Shown piece by piece: positions 58,526 to 64,000 of a DNA stretch of 64,000 nt. Positions within the stretch are counted from its first letter, which is position 1. Every line of letters begins with the position of its first letter. A model generated the notes under the pieces. The model was not told the DNA's origin. It did no database searches and worked only from the letters and a program-made list of their open reading frames with translations. Source of the stretch: JAEMQF01 sp963791595 (lineage in GTDB: Bacteria; Pseudomonadota; Gammaproteobacteria; Burkholderiales; Burkholderiaceae_C); assembly GCA_963791595.1 (NCBI GenBank), contig CAWBTF010000033.1, forward strand, positions 1 to 64,000. The letters run 5' to 3'. A program made the position numbers and the translations under genes.

Positions 58526-59239
58526 ATGAACGCCTTCGGCGAGAGCATCCGCACCGCCTTCGATCTGATCGCCCACGCCGACCCCACCCTGCTGCGCACC
58601 GTGCTGCTGTCGCTCTCAGTCAGCGGCAGCGCGTGTCTGTTCGGCGCGGTGTTCGGCCTCGCGCTCGGCGCCTGGCTCGCGGTGGCGCGCTTTCCCGGAC
58701 ACCGATTGGCCGTGCTCGGCGTGAACACGCTGCTCGCGCTGCCCTCGGTGGTGGTGGGCCTGGTTGTCTATTTGCTGCTGTCACGCAGCGGTCCGCTCGG
58801 CAGTTGGGGCATCCTGTTCACGCCCGGCGCGATGGTGATCGCGCAAACCATCCTCGTGCTGCCGGTGATCGCGGCGCTGACGCGGCAGCTGGTCGGCGAC
58901 TCGCTGCGCGACGGCGGCGACCAGCTGCGCTCGATGGGCGCGGGCCCGCTGACCTGCGCGCTCTTGATGCTGCTGCACGACCGCTGGGCGGTGCTGATGG
59001 TGCTGATCGCCGCGTTCGGCCGGGCGATTGCCGAAGTCGGCGCGGTCATGGTGGTGGGCGGCAACATCGACGGCGTGACGCGCGTGATGACGACCGCCAT
59101 CGCGCTCGAGACGAGCAAGGGTGACCTGCCGCTGGCGATGGCGCTGGGCATCGTGCTGTTGCTTGTCGTCGGCCTGCTGAATCTCGGCCTGAGCTTCGCG
59201 CAGCGCGGCCAGGGCTCGGCGTTGGCGGGAGTGCGATGA
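58526..59239 (+). CDS. tupB: Tungstate ABC transporter permease TupB
   Basis: A 237-residue permease with about five membrane helices. The conserved loop that contacts the ATPase is GDSLRDGGDQLRSMGAGPL, and LIAAFGRAIAEVGAVMVVGGNI is the TupB/WtpB-type signature. It imports tungstate, and possibly molybdate, delivered by TupA. Its stop overlaps an ATG (ATGA) of a 24-codon frame leading to tupC. Confidence 0.92.
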   Translation: MNAFGESIRTAFDLIAHADPTLLRTVLLSLSVSGSACLFGAVFGLALGAWLAVARFPGHRLAVLGVNTLLALPSVVVGLVVYLLLSRSGPLGSWGILFTPGAMVIAQTILVLPVIAALTRQLVGDSLRDGGDQLRSMGAGPLTCALLMLLHDRWAVLMVLIAAFGRAIAEVGAVMVVGGNIDGVTRVMTTAIALETSKGDLPLAMALGIVLLLVVGLLNLGLSFAQRGQGSALAGVR

Positions 59240-59389
59240 GCGCGCCGGGCCGCCGCAAGCGCTCATGCCCCCGCGCGGCGGGCGGGCCGCAGGCCTGGGG
59301 TGCGCCATGAGTGCGCCGGGCGTCGTGGCCTCGGGTGCCGATGCGTTGGCTCAGGCGCAGGCACGCGCGCGCCGGGCGGGGCGGAACCG

Positions 59390-60122
59390 GTGACGTCCTT
59401 GCTGAGCCTGCGCGATGTCTCGGTGCGCTTCGGCGCGGTGCAGGCGTTGCACAAGGTGAACCTCGACGTGCACCGAGGCGACTTCATCGCCCTCGTCGGC
59501 GCCAACGGCTCGGGCAAGACGACGCTGCTGCGCGCGCTGCACGGCATGCTGGCGCACCAAGGTGGGAGCGCGGGTGCGTCGATCGGCGATGCGCTGGCGG
59601 AGCGGAGGCGTTGCAGGCGATGGTCTACCAGCGGCCATTCATGCTGCGCGTCACCGTCGCGAACAATCTGCGTCCTGGCGCTGTGGCTCGCCGGCGTGCC
59701 GCGAACGCTGTGGCCGCAGCGCCTGGAGACGGCGCTGCGCCGCGTCGGCCTGCTCGATCTGGTCGACCGGCCGGCGCGCGCTCTCTCCGGCGGCCAGCAG
59801 CAGCGCCTCGCGCTCGCGCGCGCCTGGGCGGTGCAGCCGAACGTGCTGTTCCTCGACGAACCCACGGCGAGCCTCGACCCTTCCGCGAAGAAGGAAGTCG
59901 AAGCGCTGCTCGCGGGGTTTTCCGGCGAGGGCATGACGCTCGTGATGAGCACGCACAACCTGGGTCAGGCGAAGCGCCTCGCGAGCCGCGTCGTCTACCT
60001 GGAGCAGGGCGAGATCCACGTCGATCTGCCGACGCAAGAGTTTTTCAGCGACCGCTTGGAAGCGCTGAGCGGCTCAGGCCAATTTGTTTGTCAAAGGAGA
60101 GATGGGATGGAAACTCGAATGA
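59390..60122 (+). CDS. tupC: Tungstate ABC transporter ATP-binding protein TupC (frameshifted)
   Basis: The ATPase of the tungstate importer. Walker A is GANGSGKTT, the signature LSGGQQQRLALARAWA, Walker B VLFLDEPTASLD, and the switch His in MSTHNLGQAKRL. Shifts near 59600 and 59675 are bridged by the segment ALQAMVYQRPFMLRVTVANN. A third shift near 60078 hides the natural end: the other frame reads NLFVKGEMGWKLE and stops at 60120-60122, overlapping the tupA ATG. Without it, tupC appears fused to tupA. The GTG at 59390 begins the conserved LLSLRDVSVRFG; an ATG at 59307 in another frame is a rival. Confidence 0.85.
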
Positions 60123-61003
60123 TCGGAATGATCGCCAAGGCGCGTAAGCGCCGGATCGTCGATGAAACGCCTTCGCGCCGCATCGCGCTGCGCGCCCTGG
60201 GCGCCTTGGCTGCCGCCGCGATCGCCGGCGCCGCCGGGCCCGCCGCCGCGCAAGACAAGTTCATCGTGATGGCGTCGACCACGAGCACCGAACAGTCGGG
60301 CCTGTTCGCACACCTGCTGCCGGCATTCAAGAAGGCAACGAACGTCGACGTTCGCGTCGTCGCGCTCGGCACCGGCCAGGCACTCGACATGGGCCGGCGC
60401 GGCGACGCCGACGTGCTGTTCGTTCACGACCAGATGGCCGAGGAAAAGTTCGTCGCCGACGGCTTCGGTATCGCGCGCCGCGCCGTGATGTACAACGATT
60501 TCGTGATCGTCGGCCCGAAAGCCGACCCTGCGCTCGCCAAGGGCAACGACGTCGTCGAGGGCCTGAAGAAACTCGGTGCGTCGGCGTCGGCGAGCTTCAT
60601 CTCGCGCGGCGACAAGAGCGGCACCCACGCCGCCGAGCTGCGCTACTGGAAGGCTGCCGGCCTAGAGACGCCGGTGGGCAAGTTCGCCGGCTACAAGGAG
60701 TGCGGCTGCGGCATGGGCCCGGCATTGAACATGGCCTCCAGCACCTCGGCCTACGCGCTCACCGACCGCGGCACCTGGCTGTCGTTCAAGAACCGTGGCG
60801 ATCTGGCGATTCTGGTCGAGGGCGACCGGCGCCTGTTCAACCAGTACGGCGTGATCGTCGTGAACCCGGCGAAACACCCGCATGTGAAGCGCGAGCTCGC
60901 GCAACAGTTTGCCGACTGGGTGGTGTCCACCGACGGCCAGGCGACGATCGCGGGCTACAAGATCGGCGGCGAACAGCTGTTCTTCCCCAATGCGGAGAAG
61001 TAG
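60119..61003 (+). CDS. tupA: Tungstate-binding protein TupA
   Basis: A 294-residue periplasmic binding protein. A twin-Arg-like signal (PSRRIALRALGALAAAAIAG, ending AAAQ) is followed by VMASTTSTEQSGLF, the oxyanion-binding loop of TupA. GQALDMGRRGDADVLFVHD, SRGDKSGTHAAEL and STSAYALTDRGTWLSF are further family blocks. It captures tungstate with high affinity for TupBC. The ATG at 60119 overlaps the natural tupC stop (ATGA). Confidence 0.93.
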   Translation: MIGMIAKARKRRIVDETPSRRIALRALGALAAAAIAGAAGPAAAQDKFIVMASTTSTEQSGLFAHLLPAFKKATNVDVRVVALGTGQALDMGRRGDADVLFVHDQMAEEKFVADGFGIARRAVMYNDFVIVGPKADPALAKGNDVVEGLKKLGASASASFISRGDKSGTHAAELRYWKAAGLETPVGKFAGYKECGCGMGPALNMASSTSAYALTDRGTWLSFKNRGDLAILVEGDRRLFNQYGVIVVNPAKHPHVKRELAQQFADWVVSTDGQATIAGYKIGGEQLFFPNAEK

Positions 61004-61146
61004 CCTTGGCCTTGCACTGGCTCGGCTGGCCTGCCGCTATGCAAAGCCCACCATAGGGGAATGCCCGCGCCTCACCGGGTAGGGTACTGTCGAACAATCG
61101 GAAGCGAAGCCGCGCCATCGCGCAGCACAGGCCAGAGGAGACTCCC

Positions 61147-61626
61147 GTGAGCGTGTCGATTTCACTAACTGTCAACGGCAATCCGGTCAGCGCCAGCGTC
61201 GATCCGCGAACGCTGCTCGTGCAGCTGCTGCGCGAGCACCTGCAACTCACCGGCACCCATGTCGGCTGCGACACCGCGCAGTGCGGCGCGTGCACGGTGC
61301 ACCTGAACGGCCGCGCCGTGAAGGCGTGTTCGATGCTCGCCGTGCAGGCGCAAGGCGCGAGCGTGACGACGATCGAAGGCTTGGCGCCGCAGGGCTCGTT
61401 GCACCCGATGCAGGCCGCGTTCAAGGAATGCCACGGCCTGCAATGCGGCTTCTGCACGCCGGGCATGGTGATGTCGGCGGTGCAGTTGCTGCAGGACAAC
61501 CCGAAAGCCAGCGAGCAGGAGATCCGCGACGGCCTGGAAGGCAACATCTGCCGCTGCACGGGTTACCACAACATCGTCAAGTCGATCCAGCTTTGCCAGA
61601 GCGGCAAAGTCGGCGCGGCGGCCTAA
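61147..61626 (+). CDS. Aerobic CO dehydrogenase-type small subunit, [2Fe-2S] protein (CoxS-like)
   Basis: A 159-residue subunit of a molybdenum hydroxylase with two [2Fe-2S] clusters. The plant-type site is CDTAQCGACTVHLNGRAVKAC. The second is CGFCTPGMV with CRCTGYHNIV. It passes electrons from the molybdenum subunit. The start is a GTG with a GAGGAG ribosome site eight bases upstream. The large subunit gene follows after 12 bases and the tungstate operon precedes it by 143 bases. Confidence 0.93.
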   Translation: MSVSISLTVNGNPVSASVDPRTLLVQLLREHLQLTGTHVGCDTAQCGACTVHLNGRAVKACSMLAVQAQGASVTTIEGLAPQGSLHPMQAAFKECHGLQCGFCTPGMVMSAVQLLQDNPKASEQEIRDGLEGNICRCTGYHNIVKSIQLCQSGKVGAAA

Positions 61627-61638
61627 GGAGGCGATGAC

Positions 61639-64000
<2,362 letters not shown>

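Noticed and set aside
59300..61003. A genuine TupC-TupA fusion protein
   Set aside because: The adjacent frame supplies a natural tupC end, a ribosome site and an ATGA overlap. The fused topology is not plausible.

Overview
The window is a GC-rich chromosomal segment whose gene content and protein styles fit a betaproteobacterium of the order Burkholderiales (Rubrivivax, Leptothrix, Methylibium or Variovorax-like). This rests on family resemblance and gene order, not on a database search. No plasmid, phage, insertion sequence or CRISPR array was recognised. The one RNA gene seen is tRNA-Ser(CGA).

Layout. 0-11 kb is a surface and secreted protein region: a large RTX protein with an animal-type haem peroxidase domain, a cyclophilin lipoprotein, a PEP-CTERM protein and a lipoprotein with 11 NHL repeats. 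11-16 kb is a type I secretion operon (tolC-like, ABC exporter, hlyD-like) that fits the RTX protein as cargo. 16.6-24 kb holds a second tolC-like gene, an isoaspartyl methyltransferase and a TetR-controlled RND efflux operon. 24-36 kb is mostly intact housekeeping: yicC, a Ser/Thr kinase and PP2C phosphatase pair, rph, rdgB, hemW, a diguanylate cyclase, a truncated haemoglobin, an Smr protein, radC, an FKBP isomerase, ispH, serS and a hydratase. 36-45 kb has a Spy/CpxP-like protein with a two-component system, a MATE exporter and several small enzymes.

The most notable locus is 44.5-49.2 kb. A SelD-type selenophosphate synthetase and a TIGR04348-type glycosyltransferase form an overlapping pair divergent from an EgtB-like iron enzyme. 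This is the gene set of selenoneine biosynthesis (senC, senB, senA), with an MFS transporter beside it. Next comes a PQQ alcohol dehydrogenase carrying the Asp-x-Asp lanthanide signature, its dihaem cytochrome c, and an operon of ABC and beta-propeller genes known to accompany such dehydrogenases. The window closes with a tungstate uptake system (tupBCA plus a regulator) followed by the small and large subunits of a form II CoxL-type molybdenum hydroxylase. The large subunit runs off the end.

Quality caveat. I count about 29 apparent frameshifts in 11 genes, and 22 of them lie in the first 23 kb. In the secretion operon and the RND gene, 15 of 17 are in the +1 direction. Insertion-type sequencing error is the simplest explanation, so these genes are annotated over their full span as CDS with shift sites noted.
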